Positions 1 to 6,847 of a stretch of 8,711 bases of DNA are shown piece after piece. The notes under the pieces were generated by a model. The model searched no databases and had not been told where the DNA came from. It saw only the letters and a program-made list of their open reading frames with translations. The stretch is from Oscillospiraceae bacterium. Its GTDB lineage: Bacteria > Bacillota > Clostridia > Oscillospirales > Oscillospiraceae. The translations under genes and the position numbers were made by a program. The stretch is from NCBI GenBank assembly GCA_020025175.1, contig JAHHSM010000075.1:1-8711 (forward strand). Reading direction: 5' to 3'. Within the stretch, counting starts at the first letter, position 1. The number at the start of each line of letters is the position of its first letter.

Positions 1-72
1 GTTATGCAGCACCCCATCTGTTACCACTAAAGCACTTATTTCCGGAAACTTTTTAAATAAAAGTTAGAATTC

Positions 73-101
73 TTGCAAAATGAAATATGACATATTATAA
101 T
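73..101 (+). promoter_or_regulatory. Sigma-A-type promoter for the aminotransferase gene
   Basis: The -35 box TTGCAA (73-78) and the perfect -10 box TATAAT (96-101) are separated by exactly 17 bases in an AT-rich stretch. Transcription would start near 108, giving a leader of about 35 nt before the ATG at 143. This is read from sequence only. Confidence 0.7.
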
Positions 102-142
102 TTATATAATAATTCTAAGATGATTGAGGAGTGTCGCAGAAT

Positions 143-1339
143 ATGAAAGAACTTTCCAGAATTGCTTCTGCCATTGCACCCTCCAGTACTTTAGCAATCA
201 ATAATCTGTACAAGCAGATGAAAGCTGAGGGAAAGGATGCTTTGGGATTTGGCGTAGGAGAACCTGATTTCAATACACCGGATAATATCAAAAATGCTGG
301 TATTCGTGCTATTGAAGAAAACCAGACAAAATATACTGCGGCATCTGGTACACTGGAGCTGAAAGAAGCAATTTGCTATCGTTTAAAACAGGACTTTGAT
401 CTGGACTATAACCCTAGTAATATTACTGTAGCAAGTGGTGCAAAGCATAGCCTATATATTGCACTGCAGTGTTTGCTGAACCCTGGTGATGAAGTGATTC
501 TTCCGGCGCCCTATTGGGTCAGTTATATTGAAATGATTCGTATGTGTGGTGCGGTGCCCGTTGTCATTGAATCTACACACAAGGATCATTTCAAAATTTC
601 AGCGGAAAAATTGCGCGCATCCATCACAGATAAAACAAAGTTATTGATCTTGAATAATCCTTCCAATCCTACCGGTATGATTTATAATAAAGATGAATTG
701 CAGGCACTGGCACAGGTCTGTGTTGAGAAAGATCTTTATATTATTTCTGATGAAATTTATTATTGTTTGGTTTATGATAATCGTCCGTATACCAGTGTGG
801 CATCGCTTGGTGAGGAATTCAAAAAGCGTACTATTTTGGTCAATGGTGTATCTAAAGCATACGCTATGACTGGCTGGCGTATTGGCTATACAGCAGCACC
901 GGAAGAAATCACAAAGGTGATGAGCAACTATGTGGGACACTCTACGGCAGCACCGTGTACGATTTCTCAGGCAGCTGCAGTAGAAGCATTCCGCGGAAGT
1001 CAGGAAAGTGTAAAAAACATGCACAAGGCTTTTGAGCAGCGTCGTAATTATATGGTAGAACGTATGAATGCAATTCCACATATCAGCTGCTTAAAACCTG
1101 AGGGAGCATTTTATGTTATGATGAATCTGGATGAAGTATTTGGACATAGGATTCGCGGTCATATGATCAATACAGCTGCGGATTTTGCCAGTGCTTTTGT
1201 TCAGGAAGAAATGGTTGCAACAGTTCCAGGAGAAGGATTTGGTGCAAAACATTATATCCGTTGGTCTTATGCAACGGATATGGAGACGATTCGTAAAGCA
1301 ATGGATCGTCTTGAGAACTTTATGAAAGATCTGGAATAA
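143..1339 (+). CDS. aspB: Class I PLP-dependent aspartate aminotransferase
   Basis: This 398-residue protein is a fold-type I aminotransferase of the Bacillus AspB-like (subgroup Ib) type. Such enzymes interconvert aspartate and oxaloacetate with glutamate/2-oxoglutarate in the cytosol. Visible signatures, numbered from the chosen start, are GEPDFNTP near the N-terminus, NNPSNPTG with the cofactor-contacting Asn175, SDEIY with Asp203 and Tyr206, the Schiff-base Lys238 in SKAYAMTGWRIGY, and the substrate-carboxylate Arg373 in YIRWSY. The frame also opens with a GTG at 131, but that GTG overlaps the GAGGAG ribosome binding site (126-131). ATG 143 sits 11 nt after this site and gives the N-terminus typical of AspB (MKELSRIASAIAPSSTLAI). 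It has its own promoter, and a stem-loop follows the stop. Some relatives also use prephenate or aromatic substrates, so exact specificity is inferred. Confidence 0.93.
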   Translation: MKELSRIASAIAPSSTLAINNLYKQMKAEGKDALGFGVGEPDFNTPDNIKNAGIRAIEENQTKYTAASGTLELKEAICYRLKQDFDLDYNPSNITVASGAKHSLYIALQCLLNPGDEVILPAPYWVSYIEMIRMCGAVPVVIESTHKDHFKISAEKLRASITDKTKLLILNNPSNPTGMIYNKDELQALAQVCVEKDLYIISDEIYYCLVYDNRPYTSVASLGEEFKKRTILVNGVSKAYAMTGWRIGYTAAPEEITKVMSNYVGHSTAAPCTISQAAAVEAFRGSQESVKNMHKAFEQRRNYMVERMNAIPHISCLKPEGAFYVMMNLDEVFGHRIRGHMINTAADFASAFVQEEMVATVPGEGFGAKHYIRWSYATDMETIRKAMDRLENFMKDLE

Positions 1340-1345
1340 AGATTC

Positions 1346-1393
1346 GATACAGCGGAAATGGTTTGCCGTTTCCGCTGTCATCGTTTTAATTTT
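1346..1393 (+). terminator. Stem-loop terminator between aminotransferase and purB
   Basis: ACAGCGGAAATGG (1349-1361) pairs with CCGTTTCCGCTGT (1366-1378), giving 13 bp with one T-G wobble around a TTTG loop. GAT/ATC can extend the base past a bulged C at 1379. The T-rich tail (TTTTAATTTT) begins several bases after the stem, so termination may be partial, with read-through into purB. No separate purB promoter was seen. Confidence 0.65.
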
Positions 1394-1410
1394 GAAATGA
1401 GGTTTAGTGC

Positions 1411-2847
1411 ATGAAAAGTACTTATGAGAGTCCATTGGCATCCCGCTATGCAAGCAGTGAGATGCTGTATCTGTTTTCTCCTGACAAAAAATTCTCTACA
1501 TGGCGGCGGCTTTGGATTGCTCTGGCGCGTGCGGAAAAAGAACTGGGTTTGTCTCAGATTACAGATGAAATGATTGAAGAGATGGAGTCCCACATTCATG
1601 ATATTGATTATGAGATGGCAGCGGCGGAGGAAAAGAAGCTGCGTCATGATGTTATGGCTCACGTACACACATTCGGAGCACAGTGCCCGAAAGCGAAGGG
1701 CATTATCCATTTGGGTGCGACAAGCTGCTATGTAGGTGATAACACGGATATCATTATTATGCGTGAAGGGTTAGAATTAGTGCGTGGCAAAATTGTACGG
1801 GTATTGGCTGCACTTGCACAGTTTGCTGATAAATATAAGTCTATGCCAACGCTTGGATTTACCCATTTTCAAGCTGCACAAATGGTGACTGTTGGCAAGC
1901 GGGCCACCCTTTGGATGAATGAACTGTTAATGGATCTGGCAGAGCTGAACTTCAGAATTGACAACATGAAGTTATTGGGTTCTAAAGGAACAACCGGTAC
2001 ACAAGCGAGCTTTATGGAGCTGTTTGGCGGCGATACCAATAAAATTAAATCCATGGAGGAGAAGATTGCCGCTGAAATGGGATTTTGTGCAGTTGTACCG
2101 GTTTCCGGACAAACGTATTCACGAAAAGTCGATGCCGCGGTTTTAGCAACGCTTGCTGGAATTGCACAGAGTGCATCTAAATTTGCAACGGATATGCGAT
2201 TGCTTTGTCATTTAAAAGAAGTAGAAGAGCCTTTTGAAAAAAATCAAATCGGATCATCTGCAATGCCGTATAAGCGTAATCCAATGCGCTGTGAACGTAT
2301 ATGTGCATTGGCAAGATATGTGATTGCAGATGCAGCAAATCCCACTATCACAGCGGCAACACAATGGTTTGAACGAACATTGGATGATTCAGCCAATAAA
2401 CGTATTGCCATTCCTGAAGCTTTTTTGGCAACTGATGCTATTTTAAATATTTATTTGAATGTTGCGTCAGGGCTGATTGTACATCCGAAAGTTATCGAAA
2501 AGCATATTATGGAAGAACTTCCGTTTATGGCATCTGAGAATATTATGATGGATGCGGTGCTGCGTGGCGGAGATCGTCAGGATCTGCATGAAGAAATTCG
2601 CATGATGTCTATTGTGGCTGGAAAAAATGTGAAAGAGCTTGGTCTTGAGAACAATTTGATTGATTTGATTGCAGAGAATTCTAAATTTGGAATGACAAAA
2701 GAGGAACTGATGCTGCATATGAAGCCAGAGGCATATATTGGATGCTGCCCACAACAGGTAGATGAGTTTTTAAATGAAATTGTTCGCCCTGCCATTGCAC
2801 CATTTTCCAGCGAATTGCAAAAGGAATCTGTTTCCTTAAAAGTTTAA
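1411..2847 (+). CDS. purB: Adenylosuccinate lyase (animal-like clade)
   Basis: Adenylosuccinate lyase (478 residues) acts twice in purine synthesis, eliminating fumarate from SAICAR to give AICAR and from adenylosuccinate to give AMP. The fumarase/aspartase superfamily signature GSSAMPYKRNP lies at 281-291, with catalytic loop serines Ser282/283. His79 in LRHDVMAHVHTF and His152 in GFTHFQAAQ occupy the positions of human ADSL His86 and His159. KGTTGTQASF and QWFERTLDDSANKR are also present. Length and motif wording follow the human-type enzyme rather than the shorter (about 430-residue) Bacillus type. As I recall, this form is common in Clostridia. The start is supported by GAGG at 1399-1402, 8 nt before the ATG. 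Its neighbour is an aspartate-metabolism gene, and aspartate supplies the fumarate it releases. No signs of decay are visible. Confidence 0.96.
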   Translation: MKSTYESPLASRYASSEMLYLFSPDKKFSTWRRLWIALARAEKELGLSQITDEMIEEMESHIHDIDYEMAAAEEKKLRHDVMAHVHTFGAQCPKAKGIIHLGATSCYVGDNTDIIIMREGLELVRGKIVRVLAALAQFADKYKSMPTLGFTHFQAAQMVTVGKRATLWMNELLMDLAELNFRIDNMKLLGSKGTTGTQASFMELFGGDTNKIKSMEEKIAAEMGFCAVVPVSGQTYSRKVDAAVLATLAGIAQSASKFATDMRLLCHLKEVEEPFEKNQIGSSAMPYKRNPMRCERICALARYVIADAANPTITAATQWFERTLDDSANKRIAIPEAFLATDAILNIYLNVASGLIVHPKVIEKHIMEELPFMASENIMMDAVLRGGDRQDLHEEIRMMSIVAGKNVKELGLENNLIDLIAENSKFGMTKEELMLHMKPEAYIGCCPQQVDEFLNEIVRPAIAPFSSELQKESVSLKV

Positions 2848-2905
2848 AATAGCGTAAAGAACACTGCAAAATTTCGGGAAAGGCCGTTATTTCAAGGGAT
2901 TTGTG

Positions 2906-2934
2906 TTGACTTTACAGAGGGGAGCGACTATAAT
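2906..2934 (+). promoter_or_regulatory. Near-consensus sigma-A promoter for secDF
   Basis: TTGACT (2906-2911) and TATAAT (2929-2934) are separated by 17 bases, 11 of 12 consensus positions. Transcription would start near 2941, so the secDF mRNA would begin almost directly with the hairpin at 2943-2965. Confidence 0.8.
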
Positions 2935-2942
2935 AATAGGCT

Positions 2943-2965
2943 GTACTTATATGTAATATAAGTAC
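2943..2965 (+). repeat. Perfect inverted repeat in the secD leader
   Basis: GTACTTATA (2943-2951) and TATAAGTAC (2957-2965) are exact inverted copies around the 5-base spacer TGTAA. The repeat lies just after the predicted transcription start. It could be a 5' stabilising stem-loop on the mRNA or an operator bound by a dimeric repressor, and the sequence cannot decide between these. It ends 25 bases before the first possible secD start. Confidence 0.6.
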
Positions 2966-2989
2966 AAAAGACCCTGAGGAAAACATAAG

Positions 2990-4318
2990 ATGGGAGATTC
3001 GAAAATGAAGAAAAAGTACAGTCCGGCCGGCTTTATCGTGATTTTGCTGGTCATTGTGCTGAGTGCATGGACGATCTTCAATGGCTTGAATCTCGGTATT
3101 GTCAAGATTCCTAATGTACAGAATGGTGTTGTTCTGGGTTTGGATCTGGTTGGCGGTGCAGAGATTACTTATGAAGCTGATGTTGAGGATGGCGATGTCT
3201 CAGCCGAAGAGTTGAGTGAAGGTATGAAAGCTGCGCAGACTATGCTGCGTCAGCGTTTGACAACTTTGGGTTATACCGAAGCCGATGTTGTACTGTCGGG
3301 TACAAATCGCATCGTTGTAGCAATTCCCAATGTTGATGATCCTGAGCAAGCTGTTCAGATGTTAGGCTCTACTGCAAAGATTACTTTTACAGACTCTGAC
3401 GGAAAAGTAATCTTGTCCGGTGATGACTTGACCGGTGCAAGTATGGCTTATGGTGATCCAAATGGTACAGGATTTAATCAGTATTTTGTTGATGTTGCAT
3501 TAAGCGCAGAGGGTCAGAAAAAGTTTACTGAAGCAACAAAGGCTGTTGCAAGCCGTCCTAACGGTGAGAATTACATTGCGATCATTATGGACGAAGAGGT
3601 TATCAGTGCGCCTAGTGTTGGTGCTGAATATGCGACAACTGGTATTAACAGTGAACATGTATCCATCACATTGGGTGATAATGCAACGCAGGAGTATGCA
3701 TCTCAGTTGGCAGGTTTGATTGCTTCCGGACAGCTGCCGTTTTCTCTTGAAAATGTTCAGTTGGAGTCTGTTTCTGCAACACTTGGTATGGAGTCTTTGA
3801 AAACGAGTATTCAAGCTGCTATCATTGGCTTGTTGTTAATCATTTTGTTTATGATTGCATACTATCGCATTTTAGGTGTTGCATCTGCAATTTCTTTGAT
3901 TTTCTTTGGCGTGGTATTTGTAGACATCATTTCTTTGAGCCACCTGAATCTGACATTGGCAGGTATTGCCGGTATCATTTTGACACTTGGTATGGCTGTT
4001 GATGCAAATATCGTTATTTTCGAGCGTATTAAAGAAGAACTGCGTGCAGGTCGTACAATACGCGTCGCAGTGGAATCCGGTTTCAAAAATGCGTTTTCTG
4101 CAATTCTCGATTCCAATGTAACTACATGTATTGCAGCTTGCTGCCTGTGGTGGCAGGGTACAGGTACAATCGTTGGTTTTGCAAAGACTCTGTTGATCGG
4201 TGTTCTGTTGTCCATGTTCACTATGATCGTTATTAGCCGTATCATTCTTAAGACTTTTGCAAATTACAAAATGAAGAGCTTGGCGGCTTATGGTGTAAAG
4301 ACAGGAGGTGCCGAATAA
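2990..4318 (+). CDS. secD: Protein translocase subunit SecD
   Basis: SecD (442 residues) is the larger half of the SecDF membrane complex, which uses the proton-motive force to help SecYEG pull exported proteins across the membrane. It is a short form, lacking much of the long external insert of the 615-residue E. coli protein. Visible parts are an N-terminal membrane helix (about 14-33), the motif GLDLVGG (50-56), an external region to about 265, and five further helices at roughly 273-291, 297-315, 322-344, 367-389 and 396-419. The intramembrane Asp338 in GMAVDANIVIFERIKEE matches the family's proton-pathway aspartate. Two starts are possible: ATG 2990 follows GAGGA (2976-2980) by 9 nt, and ATG 3005 follows GGGAG (2992-2996) by 8 nt, the latter giving MKKKYSPAGF. 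The sequence does not choose between them. Confidence 0.95.
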   Translation: MGDSKMKKKYSPAGFIVILLVIVLSAWTIFNGLNLGIVKIPNVQNGVVLGLDLVGGAEITYEADVEDGDVSAEELSEGMKAAQTMLRQRLTTLGYTEADVVLSGTNRIVVAIPNVDDPEQAVQMLGSTAKITFTDSDGKVILSGDDLTGASMAYGDPNGTGFNQYFVDVALSAEGQKKFTEATKAVASRPNGENYIAIIMDEEVISAPSVGAEYATTGINSEHVSITLGDNATQEYASQLAGLIASGQLPFSLENVQLESVSATLGMESLKTSIQAAIIGLLLIILFMIAYYRILGVASAISLIFFGVVFVDIISLSHLNLTLAGIAGIILTLGMAVDANIVIFERIKEELRAGRTIRVAVESGFKNAFSAILDSNVTTCIAACCLWWQGTGTIVGFAKTLLIGVLLSMFTMIVISRIILKTFANYKMKSLAAYGVKTGGAE

Positions 4319-4320
4319 TC

Positions 4321-5235
4321 ATGAAAGATTTTACAAGATCTGCATTCAGCTTTGTGCAAAAGTTTAAGATTTTCGGTATTGTATCCCTGATTTTAGCTGG
4401 TATTGGCGCAGGATGCTTTATTGCAACAGTATTTGGTGCTCATGTCTTTAATTTCGATATCGATTTTGCAGGCGGTGTTACATCTACATATAATTTGGGT
4501 GTCGATGTGGATGCATCTGTCACTGATAATATTCATAAAATTGTCAGCACTACCACTGGTAAGCCGGCATCTTCTGTGCAGGCTGCTGGTGCAGATAATA
4601 CACGTGTGATTGTGAAAACACTGGAACTGGACAGTGAAACAAGAGATGCACTGTTTGATGCAATTAAAGCTGAGTACAGCGATGCAACTGCAGAGGGTGC
4701 TACTTTTATTTCAGGTTCCGTTAGTGATGATTTGAAGAATTCTGCAATCAAAGCATCTCTGCTTGCAATTTTGCTAATTTTGGTGTATATCACAGTTCGT
4801 TTTGAGTTCCGCTCCGGTATAGCCGCTGTCATCACCTTGTGCCATGATATTTGCTTGATTTTGGCATTTTTTGCAATTTTCCAGTTGCCGCTGAATATTA
4901 ACTTCATTGCAGCAGCATTGACTATTTTGGGTTATTCGATTAATGCAACAATTGTTATTTTTGACCGCATTCGTGAAAACTCCAAGGGAATCTCCAGCAT
5001 TCAGGTTTTCGCTGATATTACCGATCGCAGCATTAGACAGACCCTGGCAAGAAGTATCAATACTTCTGTTACAACACTAATCCCGATTGTGCTTATTTTG
5101 ATTCTGGGCGTGCCGTCCATTCAAAATTTTGCAATTGCATTGATTGTTGGTATTCTTAGTGGTACCTATTCGTCGATTTTTATTGCAGGTCCTCTTTGGG
5201 TCAATTTAAAGAAAATCGGTACTAAGAAGGCATAA
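4321..5235 (+). CDS. secF: Protein translocase subunit SecF with altered intramembrane motif
   Basis: SecF (304 residues) starts 2 nt after the secD stop, with its ribosome binding site AGGAGG (4303-4308) inside the end of secD, so the two are co-transcribed and probably made in equal amounts. The family layout is complete: a first helix (about 17-37), the FDIDFAGG motif (45-52), an external domain, then helices near 143-161, 165-187, 191-215, 246-263 and 269-292. The helix motif reads GYSINATIVIFDRIREN, whereas the usual wording is GYS-x-N-D-[ST]-[IV]-V-V-x-D-R-I-R-E-N. The intramembrane Asp expected at 209, implicated in proton transfer in Thermus SecDF, is therefore Ala. The partner Arg244 (TLARSINTS) and the SecD Asp are kept. 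There is no frameshift, and a strong terminator follows. Confidence 0.95.
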   Translation: MKDFTRSAFSFVQKFKIFGIVSLILAGIGAGCFIATVFGAHVFNFDIDFAGGVTSTYNLGVDVDASVTDNIHKIVSTTTGKPASSVQAAGADNTRVIVKTLELDSETRDALFDAIKAEYSDATAEGATFISGSVSDDLKNSAIKASLLAILLILVYITVRFEFRSGIAAVITLCHDICLILAFFAIFQLPLNINFIAAALTILGYSINATIVIFDRIRENSKGISSIQVFADITDRSIRQTLARSINTSVTTLIPIVLILILGVPSIQNFAIALIVGILSGTYSSIFIAGPLWVNLKKIGTKKA

Positions 5236-5249
5236 CCAAAAATTAACAG

Positions 5250-5287
5250 AAAAAGAGAGCAAAGTTTTAACTTTGCTCTCTTTTTTT
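5250..5287 (+). terminator. Strong, probably bidirectional intrinsic terminator after secF
   Basis: GAGAGCAAAG (5255-5264) pairs perfectly with CTTTGCTCTC (5271-5280) around TTTTAA, followed directly by seven T residues (5281-5287). Five A residues (5250-5254) precede the stem, so the - strand reads the same stem followed by TTTTTCTG. It could therefore also stop transcripts arriving from the converging phosphofructokinase gene, which has no obvious closer terminator. Confidence 0.92.
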
Positions 5288-5290
5288 ATA

Positions 5291-5325
5291 TTGGAAAACC
5301 ATCCGCTGGGCGAATGGTTTTCCAA
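5291..5325. repeat. 12-bp perfect inverted repeat next to the secF terminator
   Basis: TTGGAAAACCAT (5291-5302) and ATGGTTTTCCAA (5314-5325) are exact inverted copies around an 11-base spacer. Neither strand has a T-run directly after the stem, so it is not a standard intrinsic terminator. It could be an RNA-stabilising hairpin at the 3' end of the phosphofructokinase transcript or the trace of a small repeat element. No function is assigned. Confidence 0.6.
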
Positions 5326-5427
5326 AAGAAATCTTATACTAGAACCTTATGGCGATAAATGTAAAAAGGATAATTCACGACCGCAGTCTGCCAATCGCAA
5401 CTAAAAAGAAAGGAGCGCACATCCAAG

Positions 5428-5481
5428 ATGGATGAAGGAACTAAATACGAAGTTTGCAAAAGGGGACTCCTAAGAATGTGA
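5428..5481 (+). CDS. Possible 17-residue peptide ORF (weak)
   Basis: ATG GAT GAA ... TGA encodes MDEGTKYEVCKRGLLRM. AAAGGAG at 5409-5415 could serve as a ribosome binding site, although the 12-nt spacing to the ATG is long. The ORF runs through the 5' arm of the candidate structured RNA at 5450-5579, so translation and folding would compete, as in a leader peptide. No gene on the + strand follows that it could regulate, and I recognise no homologue. An ORF this short arises easily by chance. Confidence 0.12.
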   Translation: MDEGTKYEVCKRGLLRM

Positions 5482-5579
5482 TCAAGCTGTATTCTGCAGC
5501 CTTACTCTATGAATTCTTTACTGAGGTACGCTCTATAGACATAGAATACTAATCGTACTGCCGATTATGCAAACTTTTT
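5450..5579 (+). ncRNA. Candidate structured RNA of unknown class
   Basis: By eye this region folds into a compact junction. The closing stem P1 pairs AAGTTTGCA (5450-5458) with TGCAAACTT (5568-5576), 9 perfect bp. P2 pairs GTATTCT (5489-5495) with AGAATAC (5543-5549), 7 bp. The hairpin P3 pairs TAATCG (5550-5555) with CGATTA (5562-5567) around a 6-nt loop. P2, P3 and the 3' arm of P1 abut with no unpaired base, and a run of five T residues (5575-5579) ends the element on the + strand. About 30 nt (5459-5488) is left mostly unpaired on the 5' side. Within P2, AGC/GCT (5498-5500/5530-5532) may form a further stem. No convincing promoter was found, and it matches no riboswitch or RNA class I could recall. 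A closing stem with a one-sided bubble recalls 6S RNA, but it is short for that. A small inverted-repeat element is an alternative. Confidence 0.35.
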
Positions 5580-5608
5580 CATACAGTATACCCACCTGTC
5601 ATACCTTA

Positions 5609-6847
5609 TTATTTGGCATAAACTTTCTTCAACTGAGCAAACCGTGGGAGAGAATTGCTCATAGGGCGATCAGGCTCACCCTGAATCAAGGGTAGAACAT
5701 AATCAATGTAAGCCTGCGTCATACCATTTCCAGCTTCGTTGATCCATTCGAGTGGAACTTTCTTTTCTGTGTTAGCAACGTCCGTCAGATCAAGCAATTT
5801 AATATTGCAAACATATTTTCCATCTTCCATAATCCGTTCAAAACCAACCATCTTATCCGTAATACCGGAAACTGCACTTTGCACTGCAGCCACACCAGCC
5901 ATATAAGATTCATCAATATCAGTTTTAGAAGCCAAATGCGCACCACAACGCTGCAACAAGCTGAGCTCGATGCCACGAACTTTAGCACCGGTACGTGTTT
6001 TCACCAAATCTGCCAGAGTGGGAGCCAATCCACCAAGCTGGGCATGGCCAAAGCCATCAGTGGCAGAAGTGCAGGCTTCAGCAACAAAGCTCCCATCGGG
6101 ATAATGAATACCTTCAGAAACTGCCACAAGGCAGTTTCCTTTTTCCTTGTAAATACGATCTACATCACTTAAAAATTGCTCCATATCAAAATCAGTTTCC
6201 GGGAGATAAATTAAATCCGGCCCACACCCATGGGCGGAGGCCAACGATGCAGAGGCTGCCAACCAACCGGCATGGCGTCCCATAATTTCGATAATGGCTA
6301 CCATACCAGTGTCATATACACGGGAGTCCTGATAAACTTCCATACAAGATGTAGCGATATATTTTGCAGCACTTGCATATCCGGGACAATGGTCTGTACC
6401 GTATAGGTCGTTATCAATGGTCTTGGGAACACCCATTACACGACACTCATAACCAACTTTTTGCATATATTTACTGATTTTATTGCAAGTGTCCATAGAA
6501 TCATTGCCGCCATTATAGAAGAAGTAGCGGACATCATATTTTTTAAAAATTTCAAGAATACGCTTATAATCAGTATCATTTAAATCAGGATCGGCCATTG
6601 TATAGCGGCCAGCTCCAAGGGCAGAGGAGGGGGTATATTTTAATAGAGCCAATTCTTCAGGATCTTCTTCTGCCATATCAAACAGGCGGTCATTCAGAAC
6701 ACCTAAAATACCATGTTCTGCACCTAATACGCGCGTGATAGAACTGTTTTCTAGTGCGGCTTCAATTACGCCTAGTGCGCTGGCGTTAATAACGGAAGTT
6801 GGACCGCCAGATTGGCCAATGATACATGCACCCTTTAATTCGCTCAT
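5609..6847 (-). CDS. pfp: 6-phosphofructokinase, probably pyrophosphate-dependent
   Basis: This 412-residue PFK-superfamily enzyme phosphorylates fructose 6-phosphate to fructose 1,6-bisphosphate in the cytosol. The phosphate-binding start reads IIGQSGGPTSVINAS. GGNDS lies at 113-117, PKTIDND at 141-147 with the catalytic base Asp145, and MGRHAGW at 189-195 binds the sugar phosphate. ATP enzymes usually have Gly where Asp116 and Lys142 stand here. Asp and Lys at these positions mark the pyrophosphate users, which work reversibly. The first position of the usual GGDDS is Asn115. The start at 6847 is preferred over an upstream in-frame ATG at 6889 because GGAGG (6862-6858) lies 10 nt before it, and the extra 14 codons would encode that ribosome binding site. 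It converges on secF and diverges from aldolase, the next glycolytic enzyme. Phosphoryl-donor choice is inferred from residues only. Confidence 0.9.
   Translation of the reverse strand: MSELKGACIIGQSGGPTSVINASALGVIEAALENSSITRVLGAEHGILGVLNDRLFDMAEEDPEELALLKYTPSSALGAGRYTMADPDLNDTDYKRILEIFKKYDVRYFFYNGGNDSMDTCNKISKYMQKVGYECRVMGVPKTIDNDLYGTDHCPGYASAAKYIATSCMEVYQDSRVYDTGMVAIIEIMGRHAGWLAASASLASAHGCGPDLIYLPETDFDMEQFLSDVDRIYKEKGNCLVAVSEGIHYPDGSFVAEACTSATDGFGHAQLGGLAPTLADLVKTRTGAKVRGIELSLLQRCGAHLASKTDIDESYMAGVAAVQSAVSGITDKMVGFERIMEDGKYVCNIKLLDLTDVANTEKKVPLEWINEAGNGMTQAYIDYVLPLIQGEPDRPMSNSLPRFAQLKKVYAK

Noticed and set aside
1..67. Possible 3' end of an upstream gene (+ strand frames ending at TAA 54-56 or TAG 65-67), or a - strand fragment reading towards base 1 (ALVVTDGVLHN)
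   Set aside because: All readings are under 25 codons and run off the window edge. None has a recognisable motif, and the - strand reading has an in-frame stop just upstream with no start codon or ribosome binding site.
131..142. GTG start four codons upstream for the aminotransferase
   Set aside because: The GTG overlaps the GAGGAG ribosome binding site. ATG 143 has usable spacing and gives the family's usual N-terminus.
2848..2905. Terminator after purB
   Set aside because: Only a 3-bp CGG/CCG hairpin is visible (around 2874-2894) with no T-run, so purB transcripts may run on into secDF or end elsewhere.
5450..5579. Assignment of the structured region as 6S RNA
   Set aside because: The outline (closing stem, one-sided bubble, small 3' hairpin, apical stem) is suggestive. 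However, 127 nt is short, the closing stem is only 9 bp and no promoter was found, so the class is left open.
5580..5605. Possible hairpin (ACAG/CTGT) just after the phosphofructokinase stop as its terminator
   Set aside because: The stem has only about 4-6 bp with a bulge, and the - strand continues with GAAAAAG rather than a T-run.
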